A stretch of 51,272 bases of DNA from Azolla pinnata (GCA_037176905.1 JBBBWG010028854.1:5046-56317), one strand, 5' to 3'. Positions 24,242 to 35,730 are shown, numbered from the stretch's first letter. Notes: a model not told the origin generated them from the sequence alone. Numbers and translations are program-made.

Positions 24242-27200
24242 ATGGAAACTCTCGGAGACACCTTCTCGAGAGGTTTCAGTCAATCTTCGAAGCTTCCTTT
24301 TGCTGCTGCTTCCATGGATCCTGCCCTTTTCTCCCCCGCTTCTCTGTTCTCCCACGAAGACTCGGACTCAGGTGAGGATATTCCTAGAAAACTCGGAAAC
24401 CCATGCATGACTTTTCCTTCAGCTTTTCGATCAACACGTTATGGAAAAGTTATGGAAAAGGAACAGGGAAACGATGGGCTTTTATTGTTCTGCACATTGT
24501 AAATAAGAAAGAATCCATAATGTGCGTGTTAGATGAAAACCCTTCGGTGGAAAGAAGGGCTTTTAAATGTTTTCGACACATTTCACAGGTTTTGTTCGGA
24601 TGGTTAGGTTTAATGATTTTGGGGTTTATACACATTTTAACTGGAAATGCGATTAGCGAGAAACAATAAGGTTTTGGTTGATTAATAACTTGGGGGTTGT
24701 TTAGCATTTTAATCAGGCAGCTGTTTTTCATTGTATTGAGATGTTTCTTTCATTAATTCGACTACTAAGTGTTACTAAGTCTCCGTTTTCATCTCCTGGT
24801 GCAGATAGTGACTCTAGAAAAAAAGTAAAGGATACATTAGAATTTGTTGAAAGATGTCACCAGTTCCCTGGAATGGTGAGTAAATTAACTCTTTATTATT
24901 CAGCATAAAGATTTGATCTTGGGGTAAAAACCGTATGATCTATATTTAAAATTCAGAAGTATTTCTTATATCCATACATGGGTATGTATGTGTGTATTAG
25001 CCCTTGAAAGAGAATACGAAACATGCTATGTGCAACCGACATATATATTTTCCATAAGATATAGATCTAGTTTATGACTAGACACTGTGTCTGTTCTTGG
25101 CAAAATTTCATACTAATTGGTCATGCCTTTTCAGGCTCCTTCCAATGGCGAAAAAGCTCATTTCTATTCCTATTCTAACTGTTCATTGTTGAGAAACTAC
25201 AATAATGAGGGCATTTTGAAATTAGGTTCTATCAATAAGGGAGTTCACGTTCCATGAAGTCAACGCAAATCTTCTGTGGCCAGGCACATTTTCTTTTGCC
25301 GAATGGCTAGTTGTACATCAGAATGTGCTAAAAGGAAGACAAATTCTTGAACTTGGCAGGTTTGAATTGAGTTACTGAAAGCTATTTCCATTTAAACGAA
25401 AGCACTGAAACGTCCTTAATTTGTTGGTTTCTTAGCTGTATAATTCAAATATCTAAAAGTCACAACCTATTGTCAGCTCAAATACTTTTGGTTTGATTTG
25501 GGAATAACCATCAAGCTAGATGGCATTTTTCCTTCAGAAGAAATCAACATGATTATTTAACTGCTAAATCCATATTCTAACCCGTAAAAGAGTATGTCAG
25601 TATGCTTAAATTTTTGAATAATTCTTTATCAGAAGACATCGTCAAGATGCAGGATGAGATTAAAAAGTGTCAAACATTTTGATATATAAAAAAAGCACCT
25701 GGTCAGCAGTTTTGTAGTTGGTATTATGGCATGAAAGTTTTGAGTGCCTATATTTAGTTGGGACACACATTGCAGTGAAAAGGTTTTGTAGCCTAGGTTT
25801 TTGTACCCTCTACATTATGTAAAAGAAGATATCTTACAATCAAGATAACATAATTACAGAAACATAGATTTTCGTTCGCTGTATATGAAGCTTGCTGGAT
25901 TTGAATATCTATCCTCCCATGGATTTTAGGTATGGTACAATGTGGAGGCCAGTGTTTTGTATGTTTTCTATCTTGTTAACTATTTTTAAGATTCTGAGGG
26001 GAATATGCATATGAAGTGGAACAGGAGCTCTATCCATCTTCTTATGCAAAGCTTTTTCTATGGCTATCACAACATCTGATTTTGATGATGACGTTATAGA
26101 AGAAAATATCGCTTACAATTGCACAGTGAATGGCATAACAAAGTTAGCACATATACCACGTAAGTTTACCTATTTCATTATCTAGGGTACTTAAATTGAG
26201 ATATATATTTGCATTTATGTGTCTGCATTTCCAACATATTAGAAACATGGTTATAGATTGGAGGATGAGATTGTCAGCATTCGTAGGTTGAAAACGTTTT
26301 CTTCTACTAATGTTATTTATCCAAATGTACTCTGATGTCTATCCATAAATTTAAATGTAGCATGATCATTCTCCCAAATCTCAACTTTAAATGATAAAAT
26401 AGCTGGAGATTGAGGTCTAATGGTGATTAGCTCCATAGCCTCATGATTATTGTCATGTAGATTAGTTAGCGTTTGCTAGGCTCATAAACAAGTGAAGCAT
26501 ACTTTTTCTTATATGAAAAGTCCTGTAGCTAATGTAGTCAGATTCTATCTTGATATGACAGATACATGGGGTAATCCATTGCCTACAAATTTACCGAAAT
26601 GCGATTTGATCCTTGCAAGTGATATACTGTTATGTAAGTACTCAACTTTTAACCCTTTTTGTGGTCTGCCAAGCAATATTCTGTATTTTGCCTTCAATTT
26701 CAATGGTAGTAGTGACATTTCTTGAAATCTGGAACACGTGTTCGGTCTTATTGAAGTACTAGAATTAAACGTTTCCTTTGTCTCTCTATCAACAACAGAC
26801 AACCTAGAACTAGATGTATATTTGAATTTATTAAGATATCCTAGAAGTAGATTTATATTTGAATTTGTTAAGACATCCTAGAACTAGATGAAGGTTCAGT
26901 TCGAAATCTAGAGTCAAGCAGTCCTAGATCAAGTATCTCTTCTTCCAAGTGAATCGTGTCTTGAAGGTTCAGTAACATAGATCACAATGATGTTTGCTTT
27001 GTAATTAGAATTAATAGGTATTACAGTGGCACAATGGTCTCCAATTCTGCACTTTTTTGTTAAAGAAAAATCTTATCTTGTGTGAAATTAAAAGAGCTCA
27101 TCACTTTGACAGAAATATGATTACATATTATTTGGGGGGAGTGAATTAACATGAAGAATATGCATTTCCTTGCAGTTACCCTTCTCTTTTCTGATAAAAA

Positions 27201-27704
27201 ATAATGTCGCACCACCATACCTAGGAATGTAATGCCTACAAAAGTGTATCACTGAGTTTTGAAGAATAGGGCTTATTTATCCAAAGCATCAAAGTGACTA
27301 TTGTATGTATGTATATGTATGAGTTTCAAGCATAATTTTCTGTAGTATGTTCTATTATCTCTGATGCCCATACCTAAACTAACACATAATGATTTCATGC
27401 TTTTTTGTTTGTGAAAATATGAACAGATGTTAAACAATATCCCAGTCTCATTAAGACGCTTGTAGCTTTACTGGAGCATGGTGCAAAAGAGACCAAAGTC
27501 TTGTTGTGTGGAGAGCATCGACATACATTTACAGTGGATGATGAGACAAAGGGTTTTACATTACCAAGCCCATGCTTTTTGATGAGTTGGCGCCGTAGGT
27601 TGCCAAAGGAAGATGAGCTAGCATTCTTTGAGGGTTGCAAAGAGAGTGGCCTCCATGTGGAACATCTTGGATCCCGGATTTACTGTATATTCAGAACTAG
27701 CTAG
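24242..27704 (+). CDS. METTL21/Methyltransf_16-like SAM-dependent methyltransferase, 275 aa
   Basis: Six exons with matching phases: 24242-24371, 24805-24875, 25226-25359, 26017-26159, 26562-26633, 27427-27704 (828 nt with TAG stop). The residues before the Rossmann core include REFTFHEVNANLLWPGTFSF. Motif I, ELGSGTGALSIFL, starts at residue 109 and has its S codon split by intron 3. Later comes CDLILASDILLYVKQYPSLI (residues about 174-193), the post-II segment of this lysine-methyltransferase group. Members usually methylate lysines of abundant proteins such as chaperones or elongation factors; the substrate of this one is unknown. No transit peptide is evident, so cytosol or nucleus is likely. 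The exon 4 acceptor (ATGAAG before TGGAACAGG) was chosen because it restores GSGTG; a nearby CAG seven bases downstream would break the motif. Confidence 0.85.
26803..26887. repeat. 37-bp tandem repeat in the methyltransferase intron 5
   Basis: The block CCTAGAACTAGAT recurs with a 37-base period at about 26803, 26840 and 26877. Two full copies and a partial third lie in the 793-bp intron 26634-27426, which otherwise shows nothing recognisable. Confidence 0.8.
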
Positions 27705-28227
27705 ATTATGTTAAGATTTTGGATGGTGTAGCATTTCTAGTGATGGTTTTATGGCATGACTGGCTCGTGGCGGTGGTGATGAATTCTCTCTTCTTTGAAC
27801 ACAAGTTTTGTGCAAATGTTTACTGATCATAGCTATATAGCATCAGCAAAAATTGCGCTCGGGTAAACTGTATAATGAATTGTAGCTGATAATATTTTGA
27901 CAGACAAACAGTCCGATTGATGGCAGTCTATTATATATACCCTGTGGATGGTATCATGTGAAGCTTGAATGGTGTTTATCAGATGGGCAGCTGCAATGTT
28001 ACGGCGATGTTTTTTCATCTTGCTTGAAGGTGGAGACAATGTGACAAGATCCAGCATTCATGGTTTGTTGGAAGGGTATTTTAACCATGATCCATGGGAG
28101 CCTGCTGTTCCTCTTTTGACAAGTTGTTCCAATGATCAGGGATGTATCTGAGCTGATCATTGCACAAAATGTCTCCATATTCATTATTATCTGTACAAGT
28201 TTGTTTCAAATCCCTAGCCTAGTAAAC

Positions 28228-28503
28228 ATGCTTTCATCATCTTCATCATCATCCCCATCATCATCACCTTCAGCATCATCTTCATCATCATCCCCAGCAT
28301 CATCATCTTCACCATCCTCTTCATCATCTTCACCTTCACCACCACCTTCATCATCATCCCCACCACCATCATCATCATCTTCACCTTCACCACCATCATC
28401 ACCATCACCATTATCTTCCCCAACGTCATCACCATCACCATCATCTTCATCTTCATCTTCATCTTCACCATCCTCTTCTTCCTCCTCCTCTTCCTCCTCC
28501 ATG
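28228..28503. repeat. Imperfect TCA/TCC trinucleotide tract
   Basis: About 275 bases made almost only of TCA, TCC, TCT, CCA and ACC triplets. It is strongly strand-asymmetric (pyrimidine-rich on the plus strand). It creates long artificial open frames on both strands: Ser/Pro-rich on plus, Asp/Glu/Gly-rich or Met/Lys/Val-rich on minus. These are treated as repeat shadows, not genes. Confidence 0.85.
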
Positions 28504-29479
28504 ACCCACCCATTGGGCCCACATCCATCAAACCCATTTCTGACTTCTGCACTCTTCCGTCGGGTTTTGCTTCCTCTGCTCCTCCACATTCCCTGCATCG
28601 GGCGCTTCTGGTCTGACCTTGGCAAAAAAAAAGAAAAAAAGAAGAAGAAGAGAGAGGCTTTCGTTCTTCCACAGCTTCGCCTTTCTCTTTCCGCTTGTTC
28701 TTTTGGCTAGTAGGGCTCCCTTTCTTCTCCCGTTCGGTTCTGTCAGATCTCGAAGTCCTCTTCAATCCACAACAGGTTTTGCCCTCTCTCTGTTTCTGCC
28801 TCTCTGAAAATCATGCTTTCTCCTTAAACAGAGCTTATGTCAGGAGAATTTTGTGCTAATATAGTGTTAATGGTTTTCCCTCTCTTTCCGCACAACTAGG
28901 ACGTGTCTGCGCTTCCACAAATAGTTGGCTTGCGCAATTTCCATGCCTTTACAATTTAGGGTTTCTGCTTATTGCAAATGCATCAAGGATCTAGTTGATT
29001 TTCTGATTCTAGAAGATAATGTTACGTTTCTTCAGGTTAGGGTTCTTTTCTGGTCCAAGTAAGTTTTCAGAGCTTAAGAATATTTTGGAGATTTTAGGAT
29101 ACAAGGTTTCTGAAGACTCTGCAAATATTATGGTGTCTGCTGTTCATGTATAAATTGAAGATTAGATTTTATTCTTAGTAAACCACGGTCTGTGCTATTT
29201 CGAATTTCTAAGCAAAGAGTTTTGTTTTACAGATGAGGCTTTCCATTGGTTTATGGCTGTATCTAGGAGTTCTAAGTATGATTTTTTTACGCTTAGGTTT
29301 CTGATAACTATGAGTATTAGGATTGTGATAACGAGGATTGAAAGTAGAGATTCTGGAAACCTTCACCTTATAAACACTTTCCTGGCTCTAGGATTTCTAA
29401 ATGATCGTTTCTCCATATAAGGATTCTGATAGTGAGAATTTAAAAGAGGTTTTACTTTGGCGGTTCATGTCTTCAAAAG

Positions 29480-30842
29480 AGATTTTTTTGTGTGAGGTTT
29501 TTTCCTTATGTGAACAATGGAATTCTAAATTCAGAATTTTAGGATCTATGCTCTATGATAAATCCAATAGTACTATATCTTTTCTCTCTGATTTATATTC
29601 AAATTTCTATAATGGCTTGTTTGTTTTGTATGTGAGGTTTTCATCTGATTTAAGGACTTTCATGGCTATAGGGTTTGTAAATTAGGGTTGGGCAAATTAG
29701 AATTCTTTAAACAAAGGCAATAGTGCTTTTCTTATTCACATATTGCATTTAGATCCATTTGTTTGAGGTTTATATCTCACATGAACAGTGAAACACTCTG
29801 TGCTCCGTTTAGTCTAAAATTTGAGGGACCCCAAGGCTTTGGGGTCTGGTTTTCTACCATATTTGGTAATAACACATCATTTTTGGTCTCCTATAAACAT
29901 TCCAATTGGTAAATATAGAGGTTTTGTTTTATGAGGGATTGAATTGGTTTGAACGCTTTCATCTGATAATGAAGATTGAAAATAGGGAAAGTAGGGTTTC
30001 TACATAGAAATAGCAAGGGTACCTTTGTCTTCCCTCTCTTTAATTTAGATCCATTTTTTGAGGCTTTTTTTTGCTCATGAACCGTGAAGCTTTCTATATC
30101 TCATTTTGATGTAAACTTTGATGGTTTTAGGGTCTGTTTCTACAGTGTATTTTGATAATAAAACTACATGTTCTGTCTCTTATATATATACTAGATGAAT
30201 TTCTGAATAAAGAGTCTCTTTTTATATATATGAGTCTCTCGTATTTTAAACCCCATCTGTAGCTCTAGGATTTTCACTTTAGAGTTTTTGCAGATTTGCG
30301 TTCTGATAGTGTGAATTAAAAATTAGGGTTTTTGGAAAGCAGGGTTTCTGCATAGCAAAAACATGGTACTTTTGTCATCCATTCCTTCCATTTAGATCAG
30401 CCTGTTTGCAGCTTTCCTCTTTCATGAACAACGAAGCTTTCTGTGTTCTTTCTATTTTAATTCAAGGGTTCGGGATCTGCATCTACATGATGTACTGATA
30501 ATATCTGTAGATATTTTGTCTCCATGTGTATGTGGGTTTCTAAATAAAGAGTTTCTTTTCTATATATAAGCACTTTCATGGCCCAAATATTTTAAATAAG
30601 GGTTTTTGCAGATAAGGATTCTGTTAAGGAGGTTTTAAATTAGGGTTTTCTAAAGTAAGATTTTGGCATGGAAAAGTAGTGGTACATTTGTCATCTGTTT
30701 CCTCCATTTAGTTCTGTTTGTATAAGGATATTCATCTTTCATGAGAAATGAGGTTTTCTATATTCCTTTTAGTCTACAAATTTGGGGGATTATATTCTGC
30801 CTCTAGCACCATATGTTGATGATAATGCTACATGTTTTGTCG

Positions 30843-30876
<34 letters not shown>

Positions 30877-30885
30877 TAGATAGAT

Positions 30886-30958
<73 letters not shown>

Positions 30959-31060
30959 TTGAGAGAGACAGAGAGAGAGATCTTCAGTTGTCTTCTTGAC
31001 TGCAAACTATGTGATTTTTCTCCTTCATTGCTTTCTATGTTTCTTTTTTTCTAGGTCTGG
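29480..31060. repeat. Decayed tandem array, about five units of 270-350 bp
   Basis: An anchor resembling CATGAACAGTGAAGCTTTCT recurs at about 29511, 29781, 30077, 30424 and 30741. It is preceded by TTTAGATCCATTTGTTTGAGG-like sequence and followed by a GGGTCTG..TCTAC block and by GATAATAACACTACATGTTTTGTC-like sequence. Each unit also carries a telo-box-like (A)TTAGGGTTT or TAGGGTTT (near 29683, 29989, 30325, 30640). A last fragment with TGATAATAACACTGCAGGTC ends near 31100. Copies are highly diverged, so the array is old. Confidence 0.7.
30846..30985. repeat. (TA)n-(GATA)n-(GA)n compound microsatellite
   Basis: A TA run passes into a GATA tetranucleotide run and then a GA run inside the last unit of the array upstream of the DUF538 gene. 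Confidence 0.95.
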
Positions 31061-31172
31061 TTTCTAATACCGGGTGTTGATAATAACACTGCAGGTCTTG
31101 AATCCTCTATATAGATATTTAGGTTACTTTTTAGACGCATAACCTGGTCACAAAGCTAAAGATCTCTTTGGC

Positions 31173-31643
31173 ATGAAGAAGATGGCTCGCTCCTTTCCTC
31201 TCTTCAGATTGGCTGTTTTTGTGATTGTATCCTGCATTTCAACGAAGGCTGTAGCAGAAGAACAGAAAACTGCATACGAAATACTTGCAAGCTATGGCTT
31301 TCCCGATGGCCTTTTGCCTCGCACTGTAGAGAACTCGGGAGAAAGCTATGCGTTGGATGCGAACGGAGTTTTTGAGCTTCATCTCGAAAGGTTGTGTAGG
31401 TTCACTGTACCTGGTAACTATGAAGTTCAGTATGCTCCTAAGATTGCTGGCTCTGTCTCATCAGGTAAACTTCGGAACCTCAGCGGCATTTCGGTTCGCA
31501 TCTTATATGTTTGGTGGAACATTGATGCTATCACAGTTAATGGCAATGATCTGGTGTTCCAAGTGGGCCCTTTCTCTGCCAGCTTTCCAGCTGATAATTT
31601 CGATGAGAATCCCATGTGTCTGGGAGGGTACTCCCAACTATGA
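31173..31643 (+). CDS. DUF538 family secreted protein, 156 aa
   Basis: A single exon. The N-terminus has basic residues, then a hydrophobic stretch (FPLFRLAVFVIVSCIS) and a likely cleavage after AVA at about residue 28, so a signal peptide is expected. The mature part shows the DUF538 pattern: AYEILASYGFPDGLLPRTV, then a beta-rich domain with LSGISVRILYVWWNIDAITV and VGPFSASFPADNFDENPMC. DUF538 proteins are plant-specific, about 150-170 aa, often stress- or wall-associated, and some are proposed to bind lipids or pigments; the biochemical role is not settled. Two start codons lie three codons apart (31173 and 31182) and the first is chosen. A possible poly(A) signal AATAAA is at 31931-31936. 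Confidence 0.9.
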   Translation: MKKMARSFPLFRLAVFVIVSCISTKAVAEEQKTAYEILASYGFPDGLLPRTVENSGESYALDANGVFELHLERLCRFTVPGNYEVQYAPKIAGSVSSGKLRNLSGISVRILYVWWNIDAITVNGNDLVFQVGPFSASFPADNFDENPMCLGGYSQL

Positions 31644-33358
31644 GTTACTTGCTCAGAAACAAGGCAACAAAATTACACTTTTCAGAGAAATGAACTCGTA
31701 CGTTATGAAGACTTGTATGTGTATATATGTGCATTATCTATTCTCTGTTCTTATGGACAATGTGTACTGTAAACATGATCTGGTTTAACCCCCTTATTGA
31801 TGATGATTTGTGCAACTTTTTAAGGCCAAAGGCCAACATATGTCATGAAATCGGTTTTCTTGGACGATCTTTCCAATTATGGAATACTTGCTTGGAAAGA
31901 GAAACTTTTAACACGATATTCCCAGAAAACAATAAACTTGTTGTCTTCTGGATATAAAAATAATCTGGTTTTTACTGTCTTATTGGTAAATAAAAATCCC
32001 TGGTTTGTCTGTATTGAATTCCAGCTGTCTAGAAAGTTTGACCGCTATATTCAGAAAAACGAATTCTTGTTAGTAGTTATTGGAAGACCTATGTATGCAT
32101 CTATTTCTTGTTCTTATGGACAGTGTAAGCTGTAAAATTTTACCATCTTGATCGTGAGTGAAAGCCATTAGTTGGTCCAGCCTTTTAAGTTCATGGACGG
32201 TAATACAGAATACTGCAAGCGCTTTGTTCATTTCGTCGATTTGCTAGAAAAATACTGCAACCAGCAACTATTATTAGATGGATGAGGCAGTTTTGAATTA
32301 TGATTAGAAGCTGATTTTTCTGTCAACATTTCATCTTTGGTTCTGGAAAATATCGCCAATATGATACCCTCAACTTTTTTGCTTTGTGGGGTTCGAGATA
32401 ACCGGCAGAGAACCCAAAACCCTGTTTACCTAGGAATGGGTTCAACTAATGAATCATAGTGGCTTTTTCTTTTATCTGACATCTTTTCATGATGATTCCT
32501 TAAGACCTTTTCTACTTGTTTAGTTGAGGCTTTGATTTTTGAAGCATAATATGGATGGTGAAATTCAGAATCTTTCAAAAGCACTGCAGAATGTTCACAG
32601 CAGGACCATTTCTAAGCATTCACCATTCTTTCAAAATAGGCAACCACAATGGCTTCTAGCTAGCCCTAAAACTTGGAATCTCAAAGAAAGCCATGAACTC
32701 ACATTGTTCCTGCATTTCTCTTCCTTGTAGCTTTTTGGAAACCTGAATGATCAGCGCATCAAACTAGATGTCTTATCTGCTGGTTTTACCTGCTCCTCCT
32801 CCTCACCTTCCAAATCAGATCCTTTAGAGACATGCATTGTGATTGACAACCTCTTATGTTCTCCACCTTTGATCCCCTAGGAGCTTCAAGTGGCATTTGC
32901 AATCTGCTCATCCATGCAGCAAAGCAACTGTTGGCGAGTGTGAAAACAATCTGTTCTTCAGAATGCTGTGTGATATGAGATGAGATGCAGCTTCTGGAAA
33001 AGCAACGAAATGAAACTGTGGATCCTGTCGAGAAGGAGACGGTCTTTTACACGGAAGTGTGTGAATTGGATCTTAGAGGATATGCTTGGAGCTACTTGAA
33101 GAATATGCTGCGAGAGTATGGATTCCCAAGGGAATATTGGCTTTTTTTTCTTCATTTCTTCATCGTCTTCTGTGCTGCAAAATGGGTGATCTGGGCGTTT
33201 TACAGCAGCAGATGCGCTCCCATGGGTTCGAGCTACAATTGGGCCTCCTGCCATCCCTCGTCTCCTAATCGCCCTCATGTGTAGAATGATCTGACCTCAC
33301 CAAGCCGTCGAATTTCCGCCATTGAAGCCGAGATCCAGCAGAGTTTCATCTCCGGCCA
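31644..33358. other. Intergenic, no supported gene
   Basis: It holds the DUF538 3' flank and the DUF212 promoter. A diverged duplication is visible: TTCTTATGGACAATGTGTACTGTAAA near 31748 recurs in altered form near 32112. A 99-codon frame at 32985-33284 contains one hydrophobic stretch (WLFFLHFFIVFCAAKWVIWA) but no recognised family, and is not called. Confidence 0.55.
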
Positions 33359-35730
33359 ATGGATCTATCGCATCTGAGCCTCCATGCTCAAGACCAGGGT
33401 CTATCCGTTTCACATAGAAGCCTTGCATTGCGGAGCCCCGGATACAAATCTCTACGGAAGAGCTCCACCACGCTGATGAAGCAGCAGCAGCAGCAGCAGA
33501 AGAAGAAGAAGAAGAAGCAGACCCTAAACGTAAACCTAGCCCTAAAACAGGTTGTATGGGCAAGATCTGAGGAGGGTGAGGAGGAGGAGGAAGAAGAAGA
33601 AGAAGAAGAAATGGGCAAGGCACTGGATCGGATGAAGGAGCAAGGAGGAATGGGGCTAACAATGGCAGTCTTGAGCGTGACGAGCGGCATGGCGAGGGAG
33701 CACATCAATCCATGGCTGGGGGAATTGTGCTCGAACCCGACATTCATGGCAGGATTGCTGGCATGGTCACTGTCGCAGGCGATGAAGGTGATCTCGACAT
33801 GGATCATGGAGAGGAGATGGGATGTGGGCATGCTTGTGGGATGCGGGGGCATGCCATCGTCGCATGCCGCGCTTTGCATGGCCCTTACCACATCCGTTGC
33901 GGTCTCGCATGGCATCAGCAATGCCCTCTTCCCCGTCTGCCTTGGCTTCACCCTCATCGTCATGTATGATGCCATCGGCGTGAGATGGCATGCTGGCATG
34001 CAAGCCCAGGTCAGTAGCAGCTTGCAATCTTTCTCTTTGGATTTTGGCCTGAATTGGTAGTCTTGACTAGTTTACATGTTGAGGGTTGATACATGCTGGT
34101 TCTGTTACGGTAGTGTCGTGTAAGAATGAAATGGTAATCTTGTTGATACAGGTTAGTTATGTAGTGTTGTGTGGGAATGAAATGGTAGTCATGTTGATAC
34201 AGGTCAGTTATGTAGTGTTGTGTGAGACTGAAATTAGTGGTCAACTGGTTTGCATGTACCCTCTCCATATGGGGCGATTCATAGCGATGTATGTCTGAAT
34301 CGACCGCCTAACTGGTATCAATGCATGTTGGTTATGTAGTGTTGTGTGAGAATGAAATGGCATGCTGGCATGCAAGCCCAGGTCAGTGGCAGCTTACAAT
34401 CTTTCTCTTTGGATTTTGGCCTGAACTGGTAGTCTTGACTGGTTTAGTTCTGTAGTGTTGTGTGAGAATGAGATATGTTGATACAGGTTAGTTATGAAGT
34501 GTTGTGTAAGAATGAAATGGTTTGCATGTACCTCTCCATATGGGGCGATTCATAGCGATGTATGTCTGAATCAACCGCCTAACTGGTATCAATGCATGTT
34601 GGTTATTTAGTGTTGTGTGAGAATGAAATGGTAGTCAAGTGGTTTACATGTCGATACAGGCTATAAGAATGAACTGGTAGTCTTGACTGGTTTACATGTT
34701 GAGGTTGATACATGCTGGTTCTGTAGTGTTGTGTAAGAATGAAATGGTANNNNNNNNNNNNNNNNNNNNNNNNNNNNNNNNNNNNNNNNNNNNNNNNNNN
34801 NNNNNNNNNNNNNNNNNNNNNNNNNNNNNNNNNNNNNNNNNNNNNNNNNACTGGTAGTCTTGACTGGTTTACATGTTGAGGTTGATACATGCTGGTTCTG
34901 TAGTGTTGTGTAAGAATGAAATGGTAATCTTGTTGGTGCAGGTTAGTTATGTAGTGTTGTGTGAGAATGAAATGGTAGTCAAGTGGTTTACATGTCGATA
35001 CAGGCTATAAGATTGAACTGGTAGTCTTGACTGGTTTACATGTTGAGGTTAATACATGCTAGTTCTGTAGTGTTGTGTAAGAATGAAATGGTAGTCTTAT
35101 GTAGTGTTGTGTAAGAATGAAATGGTAGTCAACTGGTTTGCATGTACCTCTCTATAGTTAAACATCATGCACAGACATGGTCTTTGATTTGGTGATAGAG
35201 GCTTTTGATATCATCTCAAAGTCATTAGCCACCTGCCCCCTTAGGCAATATCTATCTATAAGAAATGTTTAGATCAGGTAGGAGCTATCTACTGGATTAG
35301 GAGCAAATGAATCTGCACAAGCATGTGCTAAACATTATTGTGCAAACATGGTGTTTGGTTTGGTAACAGAAGCATTTGATATTATTATCGGAGTCATTAG
35401 GGCATCCCCCTTACCCATCTACAAGGACTGTTTAGATCAGCTTGAAGGCAAAATCTTCATGAGATATCTAGATTCAATGCATATAACCAATGTGGGTGTG
35501 GATGCTGGCGTTCGTGACGCATTTATCGGCATGGGTTTCGCTAAATCTGGTGGGGGATCGATTGCATTTGGGGGTGTGAGCAGGTGCTGAATGTGATCGT
35601 GAAGGATCGCTTCCAAGGACACCCGGTGAAGGAGAAGAAGCTGAAGGAGATCTTGGGCCACACACCTTTGCAAGTGTTTGCGGGCGCAATAGTCGGGATC
35701 GTGGTCGGTTACCTCTGCCGCAAGGCCTGA
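33359..35730 (+). CDS. DUF212 (PAP2/haloperoxidase-related) membrane protein, 265 aa, probably plastid
   Basis: Two exons, 33359-34009 and 35584-35730, join in phase 0 (798 nt with TGA). The core NPTFMAGLLAWSLSQAMKVI, then CGGMPSSHAALCMALTTSVA, LFPVCLGFTLIVMYDAIG and, in exon 2, LKEILGHTPLQVFAGAIVGI define the DUF212 (COG1963) family, distantly related to PAP2 phosphatases. At3g61770 of Arabidopsis has the same layout (from memory). It is a multi-pass membrane protein of unknown reaction. The N-terminus to residue 85 is low complexity: a Ser/Arg segment that could be a transit peptide, then polyQ, polyK and polyE runs from CAG, AAG and GAG repeats. In-frame later ATGs (for example at 33611) leave the start uncertain. 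The usual HAG-preceding Arg pair reads RW here. An AATAAA lies at 35917-35922. Confidence 0.87.
34010..35160. repeat. Intronic tandem array containing a copied exon end
   Basis: The only intron of the DUF212 gene (34010-35583) is largely an array of short related blocks: GGTAGTCTTGACTGGTTTAC, GATACATGCTGGTTCTGTAG, TGTTGTGTAAGAATGAAATG and TCCATATGGGGCGATTCATA. They are arranged in higher-order copies. A segment at 34360-34440 repeats the last 22 bases of exon 1 with its GTCAGT donor and about 60 bases of intron. The array is interrupted by an assembly gap. Confidence 0.9.
34750..34849. other. Assembly gap of exactly 100 N
   Basis: One hundred undetermined bases inside the intronic tandem array. 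A round 100 is commonly used for a gap of unknown size, so array length in the genome may be larger than shown. Confidence 0.98.
35163..35445. repeat. Diverged direct duplication in the DUF212 intron
   Basis: A segment near 35163-35280 (CATGCACAGACATGGTCTTT, then GATATCATCTCAAAGTCATTAG and GTTTAGATCAG) recurs with substitutions near 35329-35440 (GTGCAAACATGGTGTTTGGT, then GTCATTAG and GTTTAGATCAG), offset about 170 bases. An 80-codon open frame across the second copy runs into exon 2 out of frame and is not called. Confidence 0.65.

Larger units (their letters stand above)
27705..31172. other. Intergenic region and likely leader intron of the DUF538 gene
   Basis: No second protein-coding gene is supported. 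From left to right it holds the methyltransferase 3' flank, an imperfect TCA/TCC trinucleotide tract (28228-28503), a CT-rich stretch about 28540-28800 that resembles a plant promoter or leader, a decayed tandem array (about 29480-31060), and a GATA-type microsatellite. Acceptor-like sites TTTTTTTCTAG (before 31055) and CACTGCAG (before 31096) just upstream of the DUF538 start suggest a 5'-UTR intron of about 2.3 kb. That is an inference only. Confidence 0.5.

Noticed and set aside
28206-28625. Asp/Glu/Gly-rich 139-codon frame on the minus strand (and a Ser/Pro-rich frame on plus)
   Set aside because: Almost entirely translation of the trinucleotide tract; low complexity with no domain.
32985-33284. 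99-codon frame with one hydrophobic segment
   Set aside because: No family recognised; the single hydrophobic stretch is insufficient. It could be a small membrane protein only if transcript or homologue evidence appears.
35348-35590. 80-codon frame ending just inside DUF212 exon 2
   Set aside because: It lies across an intronic duplication and runs into exon 2 in a different frame; no family match.
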